From assembly GCF_900103005.1 (NCBI RefSeq), contig NZ_FMWL01000001.1, positions 62,001 through 126,000 on the forward strand: a stretch of DNA of 64,000 bases. The letters run 5' to 3'. The position numbers were made by a program, and so were the translations under genes. The stretch is from Acidaminobacter hydrogenoformans DSM 2784 (GTDB taxonomy: Bacteria; Bacillota; Clostridia; Peptostreptococcales; Acidaminobacteraceae). The notes under the pieces were generated by a model. It worked only from the letters and a program-made list of their open reading frames with translations, did no database searches and was not told where the DNA came from. The first letter of the stretch is position 1, and each line of letters starts with the position of its first letter. Below are positions 44,402 through 53,087 of the stretch, in pieces.

Positions 44402-45400
44402 CTAATCGTTTCCATCTGCTTCCGCTTCAGCCGCAGCTTCAGCCGCAGCCTTTGCGTCACTTTCCGGTGTGCGCTCGTAGATGCCCTTCATCAACTCATA
44501 GGTCTCTTCTGGGTCGTGAAACAGATAAGAACCGCCGTTCTTCATGCCAACATCTCCCGGAATAGTAACAGACTCAAGTTTTGAAAAATCGACGCCAATC
44601 CCGACAGAGGTCAGGTAGATCATATCTCCGAGGTTCATATCCGTTTCGAGATAGTCAAACACTGTTTTGATGACCATGGGCAGCTTAAGTCCCATGGCTT
44701 TCTTGGCCAGCGTCACGACGAATTCCTGCTGCCGTTCAATCCTCGGTAAGTCGCCCTGTCCCTCTGAGCCGTTGTTCTTACGCCATCTGAGATATTCGAC
44801 CGCTTCCTCACCATCAAGGGTCTGCACCCCTGCTTCAAAATGAATATGCAGCGGTGGGTCCGCGTATGGGTCATCATAATTCATGTCAAACGGCACATCA
44901 AGCTCAAGCCCGCCTACGACATCCACCACCGCTTCAACCGCTTTGTAATCCAGCTTCACATAATGATGGACCGGAACGCCCAGAATAGCGCTGACCGCTT
45001 TCGCGACGCCTTCAGCACCGCCGTCATCCCCTTTGAAGCCGTAGATGGCGTTGATCTTCCTTAGGTCCGCCGCGTCCTTGCCTTCAACATGGAAATAAGT
45101 GTCCCGCGGAACTGAGACTATATTGCCGAGCTTATGCTTGGGATCATAGGAGAGCATCATCAGCGTGTCGCTGCGTCCGCCATCTACGCCAATCAAGAGC
45201 ACATTGATCCGCTTGCCTTCTTTAACCATCTTTTCCAGCTCGTTGGAAGGCTCTTCCTGAACGGGATCTTCAGGATTCGCCGGATCCTTAACCTGGCCGT
45301 CCTGGTTTTCATAGAACTTCTGATAAGCGTAAATGCCCCCCGCAAATATTATTGAAAACGCGATAAACGCGATAAAAAACACCTTAACATAGTACTTCAT
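44402..45400 (-). CDS. LCP (LytR-CpsA-Psr) family glycopolymer ligase
   Basis: Predicted 332 aa. A single N-terminal membrane helix (VFFIAFIAFSIIFAGGIYAY) anchors an outward LCP domain: RINVLLIGVDGGRSDTLMMLSYD, VSVPRDTYFHV (conserved Arg), GVPVHHYVKLDYKAVEAVVDVVGGLELDV and EYLRWRKNNGS...RIERQQEFV. LCP enzymes transfer lipid-linked wall teichoic acid or capsule polymers to peptidoglycan, so it may attach the polysaccharide encoded at the left of this window; that link is inference. Ala/Glu-rich tail. GGAGAG before the ATG. Confidence 0.92.
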   Translation of the reverse strand: MKYYVKVFFIAFIAFSIIFAGGIYAYQKFYENQDGQVKDPANPEDPVQEEPSNELEKMVKEGKRINVLLIGVDGGRSDTLMMLSYDPKHKLGNIVSVPRDTYFHVEGKDAADLRKINAIYGFKGDDGGAEGVAKAVSAILGVPVHHYVKLDYKAVEAVVDVVGGLELDVPFDMNYDDPYADPPLHIHFEAGVQTLDGEEAVEYLRWRKNNGSEGQGDLPRIERQQEFVVTLAKKAMGLKLPMVIKTVFDYLETDMNLGDMIYLTSVGIGVDFSKLESVTIPGDVGMKNGGSYLFHDPEETYELMKGIYERTPESDAKAAAEAAAEAEADGND

Positions 45401-45573
45401 TGAACTCTCCTTCCACGGCCTGCGGACCAACTGCAAACCCCCAAAAAATCACTATTCATATCATACCACAGAATTTTTTTCAGGACAGTGGCTGGCTGAA
45501 AATTAATTCTTTTTTAATGTAAACCTGATACAGAGAGCCACTTTCAATCATTTTAGTCCGCGGCCGTGAATCA

Positions 45574-45630
45574 CAAAAGGAAAATGGGACCACAGACAAT
45601 CCGCCGCGGGTTCCCATTTCCTCGTTTTTC
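45574..45630 (-). terminator. Hairpin after the hbd-crt operon
   Basis: GGAAAATGGGA and TCCCATTTCC (one bulge) pair around a G+C-rich loop. On the minus strand the stem is followed by TTCCTTTTGTG and lies 33 bp after the hbd stop; on the plus strand by TCGTTTTTC. The rest of the gap 45401-45573 holds nothing I can support. Confidence 0.6.
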
Positions 45631-45662
45631 ATTATTCTATGTTGTTTAGCATGTTCGTGTCC

Positions 45663-46517
45663 TTATTTGGCGCTGTAATCGTAAAATCCTTTGCCGCTCT
45701 TTCTGCCAAGGAGTCCGCCGCGAACCATTTTCTTAAGCAGCGGATGAGGGCGGTATTTCGAGTCTCCAAACTCGTTATAGAGCACCTCCATGATAGCCAG
45801 GTTGACGTCGTTTCCAATCAGATCCGCAAGAGCAAGCGGGCCAATAGGATGGTTCGCGCCAAGCATCATGGCCTTATCTATGTCCTGCGGCTCAGCTACT
45901 CCGTCAGCCAGGACGCCTATGGCTTCGTTGATCATAGGAATCAGAATGCGGTTGACGACAAAACCTGGCGCCTCTTCAACCCTGACAGGCTCCTTGCCCA
46001 TGCGAACGGACAATTCGCGAATGGCCTCGTAGGTTTCCGGCGACGTCGCTATGCCGCATATAATCTCCACCAGCTTCATCAGTGGTACTGGATTGAAAAA
46101 GTGGAGGCCTATAACCCTGTCAGGCCGACTTGTCGCAGACGCGATTTCGGTGATGCTCAATGAGGAAGTATTCGTCGCTAAAATAGCCTCCGGCTTGACG
46201 ACGCGGTCTAAAGCCGCAAATATTTCTTTCTTTATTTTCATATTCTCTACGGCAGCTTCAATGATCAAATCGCAATCCGCGAGATCCTCGTCCTCCGTCG
46301 TGCCAAAAATCTTGTGAAGAAGCTGCTCCATCTGCGCTTCATCCATTTTGCCCTTTTCAACCAGCTTCCCAAAGGTCTTGCTCAGCGTCCCAAAAGCCTG
46401 ATCCAGCAGCTGATCGTCAAGGCCCTTCATGATGACACGCTCAACGTCACTCATAGCCGCGGCTTGAACAATGCCAAGACCCATAGTTCCAGTTCCAATT
46501 ATACCAATGGTCTTCAT
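45663..46517 (-). CDS. hbd: 3-hydroxybutyryl-CoA dehydrogenase
   Basis: 284 aa, typical of the short single-function enzymes of butyrate-forming clostridia. [17 protein letters not shown] is the NAD(P) site, [13 protein letters not shown] and [17 protein letters not shown] contain the catalytic Ser and His, [18 protein letters not shown] follows. It reduces acetoacetyl-CoA to 3-hydroxybutyryl-CoA or runs in the reverse direction during oxidation. Lies 16 bp after crt, so they form an operon. One oddity: [17 protein letters not shown] is standard, but the NAD-loop acidic residue after the third strand cannot be named with certainty. Confidence 0.93.
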   Translation of the reverse strand: MKTIGIIGTGTMGLGIVQAAAMSDVERVIMKGLDDQLLDQAFGTLSKTFGKLVEKGKMDEAQMEQLLHKIFGTTEDEDLADCDLIIEAAVENMKIKKEIFAALDRVVKPEAILATNTSSLSITEIASATSRPDRVIGLHFFNPVPLMKLVEIICGIATSPETYEAIRELSVRMGKEPVRVEEAPGFVVNRILIPMINEAIGVLADGVAEPQDIDKAMMLGANHPIGPLALADLIGNDVNLAIMEVLYNEFGDSKYRPHPLLKKMVRGGLLGRKSGKGFYDYSAK

Positions 46518-46533
46518 GCTTTGCGACCCTCCT

Positions 46534-47313
46534 TTATTTATGCTTCACTGTATATTCTGTTTTGTCGACAAATGCCTTCATAGCGCCTTTTTGATCCTCC
46601 GTAGCAAAAGTCAGGCCAAAGACAGCGCTCTCGTAGGCGCAGCCCTGACCAATTTCGAGGTCTAAGCTCTGACGCATAGCCTTTTTCGAATATTTCACTG
46701 CCACCCAAGGGTTAGCGGCAATCTTTTCAGCCATTGCAACCGCCTCATCCATTAAGGACCCGTCCTCATAGACGTGACTGACCAGGCCTATTCTAAGAGC
46801 CTCCTCCGCCTTGATGAGCGCCCCTGTCAGGATGAGCTCCATAGCCGAAGCCATTCCTACCAGACGCGGCAGCCGCTGGGACGCGCCAAACCCCGGAGAG
46901 ATCCCTAAAGTAACCTCTGGCTGACCAAGCTTTGCAGACTTTCCAGCCAGACGGATGTCACAAGCCAGCGCCAGCTCACATCCCCCGCCAATCGCAAACC
47001 CGTTGACAGCCGCAATCACTGGCATTTCGAGAGTTTCAATCCGCGACATAACCTTCATGCCCAGTTCTGAAAACCGCTGACCCTCCTCAGGCGACATGAC
47101 CGACATGGCCTCAATGTCTGCCCCGGCGACAAAAGCCCTGCCCACGCCCGTCAGGATCACTGCTCTGGTCTCAAGTGCCGAGTTCAGCTGCTCCAAACAC
47201 TCGAGCAGTTCCCCGAGTACAGCTTCATTCAGTGCGTTCAGCACCTCAGGCCGATTCAGCGATACAATTGCGACGGCATTTCTTTGTTCGACTTTTAAAA
47301 ACTCAAACGACAT
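46534..47313 (-). CDS. crt: Enoyl-CoA hydratase/isomerase (crotonase type)
   Basis: 259 aa. [20 protein letters not shown] forms the oxyanion-hole loop, [19 protein letters not shown] and [25 protein letters not shown] contain the two catalytic Glu. It hydrates crotonyl-CoA to 3-hydroxybutyryl-CoA. Together with hbd it gives the central steps of butyrate formation or of CoA-ester degradation. The usual partners (thl, bcd, etfAB) are not in this window. AGGAGG before the ATG. Confidence 0.93.
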   Translation of the reverse strand: MSFEFLKVEQRNAVAIVSLNRPEVLNALNEAVLGELLECLEQLNSALETRAVILTGVGRAFVAGADIEAMSVMSPEEGQRFSELGMKVMSRIETLEMPVIAAVNGFAIGGGCELALACDIRLAGKSAKLGQPEVTLGISPGFGASQRLPRLVGMASAMELILTGALIKAEEALRIGLVSHVYEDGSLMDEAVAMAEKIAANPWVAVKYSKKAMRQSLDLEIGQGCAYESAVFGLTFATEDQKGAMKAFVDKTEYTVKHK

Positions 47314-47331
47314 AGTTGCAAGCCTCCTTAA

Positions 47332-47670
47332 TTATAGTGCCCTATAATATGCCTCGAGTAAAAACCCGAGCACAATGGCCGTGATTCCAAGCAGTCCCGG
47401 CATGATGCCAAAGGACTCATAGGTCTTCGCGTTCTTTGGTTTTGCGTTGTCCGAGTTAAAATCCATTTTCATGTAATACTCGAACCGCCTTTTTGGCGTT
47501 CCCACCAACATGGCAGAAGCATACATCAGACAGGCGACGCCAACTATGAAGAGGACAACGTAAATGCCCTGAATCGCCTTAAGCGACGTCAGAAATGACA
47601 CCACGACACCAAGGACTGTCGCAGCGCCCAGCATGATCCCTGCGAATTTCAGATAAGCTCTGACGAGCAT
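47332..47670 (-). CDS. Small membrane protein of unknown function in the crt-hbd operon
   Basis: 112 aa with three hydrophobic segments: FAGIMLGAATVLGVVVSFL, IYVVLFIVGVACLMYASAMLV and FGIMPGLLGITAIVLGFLLEA, and a charged central loop (PKRRFEYYMKMDFNSDNAKPKN). I do not recognise the family. It is 18 bp upstream of crt in the same direction and is therefore the first gene of that operon. GGGGGG lies some 10 bases before the ATG. Confidence 0.7.
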   Translation of the reverse strand: MLVRAYLKFAGIMLGAATVLGVVVSFLTSLKAIQGIYVVLFIVGVACLMYASAMLVGTPKRRFEYYMKMDFNSDNAKPKNAKTYESFGIMPGLLGITAIVLGFLLEAYYRAL

Positions 47671-47880
47671 AATCCGCGTACCCCCCTTTCAATGACCTTT
47701 GACATTCTTTTAACCACATGCTTCCTACCACATTATACACCACTTGAGGGATGACCGCGAGTGAATCTTACGTGCCGTCAAGAACTTGGCCAAGAAACCC
47801 ACAAGGCCCCTATACAGTCATTAGGCGCTCATAAAACGCACCTCCGCTGATCCATTTCCATGCACTTTACGAATCTATCA
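47671..47880. other. Divergent intergenic region
   Basis: Between the small membrane protein gene and the aminotransferase gene. It should contain the promoter of the crt-hbd operon on the minus strand; I see no clear hexamer pair. No structured RNA element was recognised. Confidence 0.3.
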
Positions 47881-47909
47881 TTGCATTTTTTGAACCGTTT
47901 TTGTATGAT
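47881..47909 (+). promoter_or_regulatory. Sigma-A promoter of the aminotransferase gene
   Basis: TTGCAT (47881-47886), 17-base spacer, TATGAT (47904-47909), about 75 bp before the ATG. Both hexamers differ from the consensus at one or two positions. Confidence 0.6.
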
Positions 47910-47985
47910 AGTTGAAAATGTGTCCAAAACGTCACAATTTGCACCCGCGGCGTCGGATAGAACCAAGTATTGGGAGGTCAAATAT

Positions 47986-49221
47986 ATGAACAGTCATTTC
48001 AGCATGGTCGCGCCACATTCCAAGCGGCCCGTCGTTCCTGATGTCATTTTCGGTACCGGCCGTGAAGCACAGGACGCTGAAGCAAAATATGGTTTTGAAA
48101 AAGTCATCAATTCTACACTGGGCGTCCTGATGGATGACACTGGGCAGTTAGTCTTCCTTCCCACTGTTATGGAACGCCTGAGGGATCTGCCAGACTCTGA
48201 GCTTGGGGCCTACGCACCCATCGCCGGTTTGCCGGATTATCTGAGCGCAGTTCAGGAAGCCTGCTTCAGAGGACACAAACCAAACGCCTTTACTGAAGCG
48301 GTCGCGACGCCGGGCGGCACGGGCGCCATCAAGCATGCCGTCTGGAACTACACGGAAATGGGCGACGAGGTCCTGATTGCCGACTGGTACTGGGCACCCT
48401 ACAAGACCATTGCAGAAGAACACGGGCGCCGGATCAGAACCTTTAACTACTTCAAAGGGGACGGCATGAACGTCGAAGCGTTCAAGGGCGCGGCATCAGA
48501 GCTGATCGCCGCGCAGGAACGCGTCTTGATCATCCTCAACACGCCAGCCCATAACCCAACTGGGTATTCCATCTCCGAAGGGGAATGGGAGGAAATCATG
48601 GGCTTCCTCAGAGAACAAGCTAAGGACGCTGCCAAGAAAATCATCCTGATGGTTGATGTCGCCTATATTGATTTTGCCGGCAGCATTGAAGCTTCCCGCG
48701 ACTTTTTCAAGCACTTCGGAGACTTGCCCCAGAATCTTCTCGTATTGACAGCGTTCAGCCTTTCAAAAGGCTATACCATGTATGGTATGCGTGGCGGCGC
48801 CATTATTTGCCTCGCAGCGACACAAGCGCTTGCGCTCGAATTCAAGGATGTCTGTTCTTATTCCAACCGCGCGGCATGGTCTAATGGCACTCGCGCTGCC
48901 ATGCGGATTCTGGCGGACGTCTACAAGGACCCCGTGTTGTTTCAAAAAGTCGAAGCAGAACGCGAAGTCTTCAAAGACCTCCTTAACGCGAGAAACAAGG
49001 CCTTTATGGAAGAAGCAGAGAAAGTGGGCCTCCAAGTCTGTCCGTTCAGGGATGGATTTTTCATCACCATCCCATGCAAGGATCCCGCAGCGGTTTCAAA
49101 CGCTCTGAAAAAGGAAAATCTCTTCGCTGTCCCACTTCAGGGTGGCCTGCGCTTCGCCCCCTGTGCGGTGTCAGAAGAAAAGTGCCGTATCGCGCCGGCC
49201 ATGATCAAAAAGTACGTTTAA
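47986..49221 (+). CDS. Class I/II PLP-dependent aminotransferase (aspartate/aromatic type)
   Basis: Predicted 411 aa. TPGGTGAIKHAVWNY, DWYWAPYKTIAEEHG (substrate-side Trp/Tyr), LNTPAHNPTGYSIS, VDVAYIDFAG and the PLP-lysine segment TAFSLSKGYTMYGMRGGAI are the class I motifs, and a late Arg binds the substrate carboxylate. The pattern is like tyrosine/aspartate aminotransferases (AspC/TyrB fold). It transfers an amino group to 2-oxoglutarate or similar. Start at ATG 47986 with GGGAGG 8 bases before; the longer frame to 47860 overlaps the promoter. Monocistronic, with its own promoter and terminator. Confidence 0.9.
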   Translation: MNSHFSMVAPHSKRPVVPDVIFGTGREAQDAEAKYGFEKVINSTLGVLMDDTGQLVFLPTVMERLRDLPDSELGAYAPIAGLPDYLSAVQEACFRGHKPNAFTEAVATPGGTGAIKHAVWNYTEMGDEVLIADWYWAPYKTIAEEHGRRIRTFNYFKGDGMNVEAFKGAASELIAAQERVLIILNTPAHNPTGYSISEGEWEEIMGFLREQAKDAAKKIILMVDVAYIDFAGSIEASRDFFKHFGDLPQNLLVLTAFSLSKGYTMYGMRGGAIICLAATQALALEFKDVCSYSNRAAWSNGTRAAMRILADVYKDPVLFQKVEAEREVFKDLLNARNKAFMEEAEKVGLQVCPFRDGFFITIPCKDPAAVSNALKKENLFAVPLQGGLRFAPCAVSEEKCRIAPAMIKKYV

Positions 49222-49264
49222 ACATTTCAGCGGATAAACGCTGCAGCTTCACACCCCACAAGAT

Positions 49265-49315
49265 AAAGGGCACTCCAAACTGAAATCAAGTTTGAAGTGC
49301 CCTTTGCCTTTTTTA
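49265..49315 (+). terminator. Rho-independent terminator of the aminotransferase gene
   Basis: AAAGGGCACT-C-CAAAC and GTTTG-A-AGTGCCCTTT form a long stem with one mismatch, followed by GCCTTTTTTATT. Confidence 0.92.
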
Positions 49316-49361
49316 TTGGGAAAAAGTCTATAGCTGGAAAAGTCATCTGTAAAAGACCTTT

Positions 49362-49820
49362 TCAAAAATCAAGTGCCTTCCCGTCCAAGATGACATAAAT
49401 CATCATAGAAATCGTCCCCAAAGTTATAAAAATATCCGCCACATTGAAGACTGCGAAATTGATCAGAGTGAAATCGAAGAAGTCTATGACGTAATTATAG
49501 CGCATTCTGTCGATCAGGTTACCCACGGCGCCACCTATGATCATAGCCAGCGAAAGCAGCAGAAGCGCAGAGCTGCCGGTTCTGATCTGACGGTATAAGA
49601 GACCGAGCATAAACAAGATCACCAGTGATGTAAACACAATCAAAATGAGCTGTTTATCCCTCAGTATACTGAAGGCCGCGCCCGTATTTCGAACAAAAGT
49701 CAAATGGAACACCTCCGGTATCAGCTCAATGGAGCGAACCGGCAAAAGCTTGCTGACCGCCAGCTGCTTTGACCACTGATCCATGGCAATTATGGCGACG
49801 ATCAAACCCCAATATATCAT
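49362..49820 (-). CDS. lspA: Lipoprotein signal peptidase
   Basis: Predicted 152 aa, four membrane helices. MDQWSKQLAV near the start, FVRNTGAAFSI, GGAVGNLIDRMRYNYVIDFFDF (first catalytic Asp) and FNVADIFITLG (second catalytic Asp) define signal peptidase II. It cuts prolipoproteins such as the PrsA-like foldase and the DUF4015-type protein of this window. The ATG (49820) has GGGAGG upstream; an in-frame extension to 49898 lacks one. Confidence 0.97.
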   Translation of the reverse strand: MIYWGLIVAIIAMDQWSKQLAVSKLLPVRSIELIPEVFHLTFVRNTGAAFSILRDKQLILIVFTSLVILFMLGLLYRQIRTGSSALLLLSLAMIIGGAVGNLIDRMRYNYVIDFFDFTLINFAVFNVADIFITLGTISMMIYVILDGKALDF

Positions 49821-49925
49821 ACTTTCCTCCCTGGTAGACCCATTCCTCAGAATCAGAAGGCAGAGACAGAGGCTCCAGCAGATGCTGTCCCTCCGCACAC
49901 CGCAGTCCTTAAGCTGCGTTTTTCA

Positions 49926-51485
49926 CTATTGCAGCGGGGACACTAACCTACCCACCGCTTCGAGCAGCTTTCTCCGGAATGGTCTTTTTTTAAATGCCTC
50001 ATAACACAGCAAGGTGCTGTTTTCCATGTCCTTGTAAAAATCTTCTTCCAGCCTCCGCACGACCTGCGGATCGTAGATAAAAGCATTGACTTCAAAGTTC
50101 ATCTCCAGGCTGCGTATGTCCAGGTTTGCGGTCCCCACAGAAGCCGCCACACCGTCCATTAGAAGAATCTTGCTGTGAATGAAGCCTTTCTGATACTCGT
50201 AGACCTTGACGCCGGCTTCCAGCAGCTCCTCCAGATTATCCTGCGTGGACCAGAAGACAAAGAAATGATCCGGCTTCGAAGGGATAATGATCCTGACATC
50301 CACACCGCTGAGCGCTGCTGTGATCAGCCCCATTCTTATGCTCTCTTCCGGCACCAGATACGGTGATGCGATCCAGATCCTGTCCTCTGCGGAGGAAATC
50401 ATGACAAAGTATGCCTGCAGGATTGTCTTCCAGTCAGAATCAGGACCGCTGGAGATCACCTGAGTCATGGTTTCGCCGTAATTCGCAAGCTTTGGAAACA
50501 TGCTGTGGGGTTTGACATCCTTCCCCGAGACGAAAGCCCAGTCATTGAGAAACACGTCCTGCAGAGAATAGACAGCCTCGCCCTCCATCATGATATGCGT
50601 GTCGCGCCAAAAGCCAAGCTGCATTTTTCCCAGATATTCGTCACCCACGTTGTGGCCTCCGAGAAATCCCGTATGTCCGTCAACAATCACAATTTTTCTG
50701 TGGTTTCTGTAATTGAGCTCTCTCGACAGCACCGGAAACGTTACCGGAAAAAACGGATAGACTTCAACGCCACCGTTCTTCAAGGCTTCAATGTAAGCCT
50801 TACCGAGTTTCCAGCACCCGACACTGTCATAAATAAGTCGTACAGCCACGCCCTCCCGGGCTTTTTGAATCAATAAATCCTTGAAATCATTCCCCAGTTC
50901 ATCATTTCTGATGATAAAAAATTCGACATGGACATGCGCCTTTGCTGCGCGAATTCTCTCGAAAATCCGGTCAAAGGTCGCTTCCCCATTGGTCAGAACC
51001 TCAATCTTATTGTTGATGGTGAAAGGGGCATTCGAATTTTTAAGAAGCAAGTTGACCATCCGGTTATTGACCGCGTCCTCCTCACCTCGAAACAGCTCAA
51101 TATAATCCATGATTTCCTTCTGAATCTCAGCGGCATTTTCCATGTTGGAACGCGGATAGTCCCCGCTTCTCTTCTGCTTAGTTCGATAGCGCTCCCGGTA
51201 GTGCCCCCCAAAGAGAATATAGAAGACAAAACCCACGAAGGGAAGCAGATAAAGTACGAGGAGCCACGAGATCGTCTTCGAAGGATTCTTGTTCTCTACC
51301 AGGATGACAATACCAATCAAAAAAATATAAATGGCAAAACCCCAGTTGATGAAGGTTCTTAGCCCTGCCAAGAAAGCCTGTTCGAAAAAGGTGCTCTGTA
51401 TCAGCAGGATATAGGCTTCGTAGATCAGAAAGCCAACAGCAGCTAATACGAGTGCGACAACGCTTCTTCTGATCAGCTTGTCCAT
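49926..51485 (-). CDS. cls: Cardiolipin synthase (phospholipase D family)
   Basis: 519 aa. Two N-terminal membrane helices (residues about 7-25 and 40-60), the PWL-type KTISWLLVLYLLPFVGFVFYILFGG segment, and two HKD motifs: HRKIVIVDGHTGFLGG in the middle and HSKILLMDGVAASVGTANLD near the C-terminus. It joins two phosphatidylglycerol molecules into cardiolipin. GGAGGGGC before the start. It follows trmB by 23 bp, so both are probably cotranscribed. Confidence 0.96.
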   Translation of the reverse strand: MDKLIRRSVVALVLAAVGFLIYEAYILLIQSTFFEQAFLAGLRTFINWGFAIYIFLIGIVILVENKNPSKTISWLLVLYLLPFVGFVFYILFGGHYRERYRTKQKRSGDYPRSNMENAAEIQKEIMDYIELFRGEEDAVNNRMVNLLLKNSNAPFTINNKIEVLTNGEATFDRIFERIRAAKAHVHVEFFIIRNDELGNDFKDLLIQKAREGVAVRLIYDSVGCWKLGKAYIEALKNGGVEVYPFFPVTFPVLSRELNYRNHRKIVIVDGHTGFLGGHNVGDEYLGKMQLGFWRDTHIMMEGEAVYSLQDVFLNDWAFVSGKDVKPHSMFPKLANYGETMTQVISSGPDSDWKTILQAYFVMISSAEDRIWIASPYLVPEESIRMGLITAALSGVDVRIIIPSKPDHFFVFWSTQDNLEELLEAGVKVYEYQKGFIHSKILLMDGVAASVGTANLDIRSLEMNFEVNAFIYDPQVVRRLEEDFYKDMENSTLLCYEAFKKRPFRRKLLEAVGRLVSPLQ

Positions 51486-51508
51486 GGTGCCCCTCCTTCA
51501 ATTTCCCC

Positions 51509-52192
51509 TTACGGCTTAGCCTTGATAGGCCTTAAGCTGATCTCCGCGTAGTAAATGGGCAGGCCCATTCTGGTAAAACGATCCTCATATTCTGTTGTGA
51601 CAATATCCTCCTGAACGCTGCGCTCATACTTACCACGAGGCAAAATTCCGTGGAGATCCAGCGAAATATTTTTGAGCTTCAGGTCGAGATCCAGGCACTG
51701 GTTGAGGGTAAATTCGAAGAGGTCCCTGTTGTCTGTTTTGACGTGCACCCAACCACTCGCAGTCAAAATCCTTGAATAGCTCTTGAGGAACCTGTGATGG
51801 GTCAGACGGCGCTTGTCGTGTCGACCCTTAGGCCATGGATCGCTGAAGTTGAGGTAGAGATGGGAGACCTCATCCTCTGCGAACCATTCGTGCAGATGCC
51901 GAACATTGCCGTGAATAAACCTGACATTGGTGAGACCCATAGCCTCAGCCCGCTCTATAGCCTGCAAAATGACCTCACCCTTGATTTCCACGGCTACGAA
52001 GCTGATTCCCGGGTGACGGGCGGCAAGTCCGGTTATAAACTGCCCCTTGCCACAACCCAGCTCCAGATGAACAGGCTGCTCCGCTGAAAAGGCCCGCCGC
52101 CAGTGCCCCTTAAGTTCTTCCGGTTTTCTGACTAACAAGTCACCTATGACAGCCAGCTTATCTTCTGTCCCAGGCTTTTTTCTCATGCGCAT
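51509..52192 (-). CDS. trmB: tRNA (guanine-N7-)-methyltransferase
   Basis: 227 aa SAM-dependent enzyme making m7G46 in tRNA. HLELGCGKGQFITGLAARHP (SAM site), VAVEIKGEVILQAIERAE, LYLNFSDPWPKGRHDKRRLTHHRFL (the signature of TrmB) and HVKTDNRDLFEF are present. The ATG has GGAGGGA upstream; the next ATG is two codons later and also possible. Confidence 0.96.
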   Translation of the reverse strand: MRMRKKPGTEDKLAVIGDLLVRKPEELKGHWRRAFSAEQPVHLELGCGKGQFITGLAARHPGISFVAVEIKGEVILQAIERAEAMGLTNVRFIHGNVRHLHEWFAEDEVSHLYLNFSDPWPKGRHDKRRLTHHRFLKSYSRILTASGWVHVKTDNRDLFEFTLNQCLDLDLKLKNISLDLHGILPRGKYERSVQEDIVTTEYEDRFTRMGLPIYYAEISLRPIKAKP

Positions 52193-52241
52193 AGTTGAAT
52201 CCCTCCAGAGTGATTATACCACAACCTTGATTCTCAGACGC

Positions 52242-52264
52242 AAAAAGAGCGCGCAGGCGCTCCC
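52242..52264 (-). terminator. Rho-independent terminator after pyrE
   Basis: On the minus strand GGGAGCGC-CTGC-GCGCTC followed by TTTTTG, about 100 bp after the pyrE stop codon and just before trmB. Confidence 0.8.
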
Positions 52265-52361
52265 TTTGATTTTGATTGGTTGTAGATGCAGAACCGTGAG
52301 AATACACCTGCAGGAACCTGCAATTTAGCGTTACATTTCCAACTGTCTATTCAGCCTTTAA

Positions 52362-53006
52362 CTAATCTTCGGTAAAAATCCGCGGATTCTCGCTGAAAAG
52401 CGCAAGTCGCTCCGCCTCTTCCCGGGTCAGCTTTCCCTGGTCCCGGAGCAGCTCAAGCAGCGTAGGATAGTCCGTCAGCGTCTCATAAGGCATACCACGC
52501 TCCGCAAGCCGAGCCTTCATGGACTCGAAACCATAGTTGAATATCCCGTAGATTTTGAGTACCTCAAGGCCTTCCGCCTCCAGAGCCTCCACGCATTTCA
52601 GCGAGCTGCCGCCGGTGGACAGGAGATCTTCGACAAGAAGAACACGCTGTCCAGCCTTATAAGGCCCCTCAATCTGATTGCCTTTGCCGTGTTCCTTCTG
52701 GCTGGACCGAACGTAAACCATAGGTTTCTCCAGGATATCACTGACCCATGCGCCATGGGGAATCCCCGCCGTAGCCGTGGCAGCCACCAGGTCGAATGCC
52801 GTCCCAAAATCTGCCGTCATCTTTTGCGCAATGCCCTTGGCAATGCTCTTTCTGATGTCCGGGTAGCCAATGACAAGCCTGTTATCACAATAAATGGGGG
52901 ATTTGATCCCGGAAGCCCAGGTAAACAGAGCGTCCTCTCCCCGAATGCTGACCGCGCCAATTGAAAGCAGCATCTGCGCGTAATCTTTTCCCGTTTTGAT
53001 GTCCAT
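52362..53006 (-). CDS. pyrE: Orotate phosphoribosyltransferase
   Basis: 214 aa. GVAATATAGIPHGAWVSDI-type segment (here VAATATAGIPHGAWVSDIL), the lysine loop YVRSSQKEHGKGNQIEG, and the PRPP loop VLLVEDLLSTGGSSLKCVEAL identify it. It makes orotidine 5'-phosphate from orotate and PRPP, which is supplied by Prs. It is a single gene here, away from other pyrimidine genes. Confidence 0.96.
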   Translation of the reverse strand: MDIKTGKDYAQMLLSIGAVSIRGEDALFTWASGIKSPIYCDNRLVIGYPDIRKSIAKGIAQKMTADFGTAFDLVAATATAGIPHGAWVSDILEKPMVYVRSSQKEHGKGNQIEGPYKAGQRVLLVEDLLSTGGSSLKCVEALEAEGLEVLKIYGIFNYGFESMKARLAERGMPYETLTDYPTLLELLRDQGKLTREEAERLALFSENPRIFTED

Positions 53007-53087
53007 TTTGCAGCCCTCCCTGCGAACTATTCGAAAGCAAATATTATGAGTTTTTTCCGATGGTCATTTTACCCACCATTCATACCA

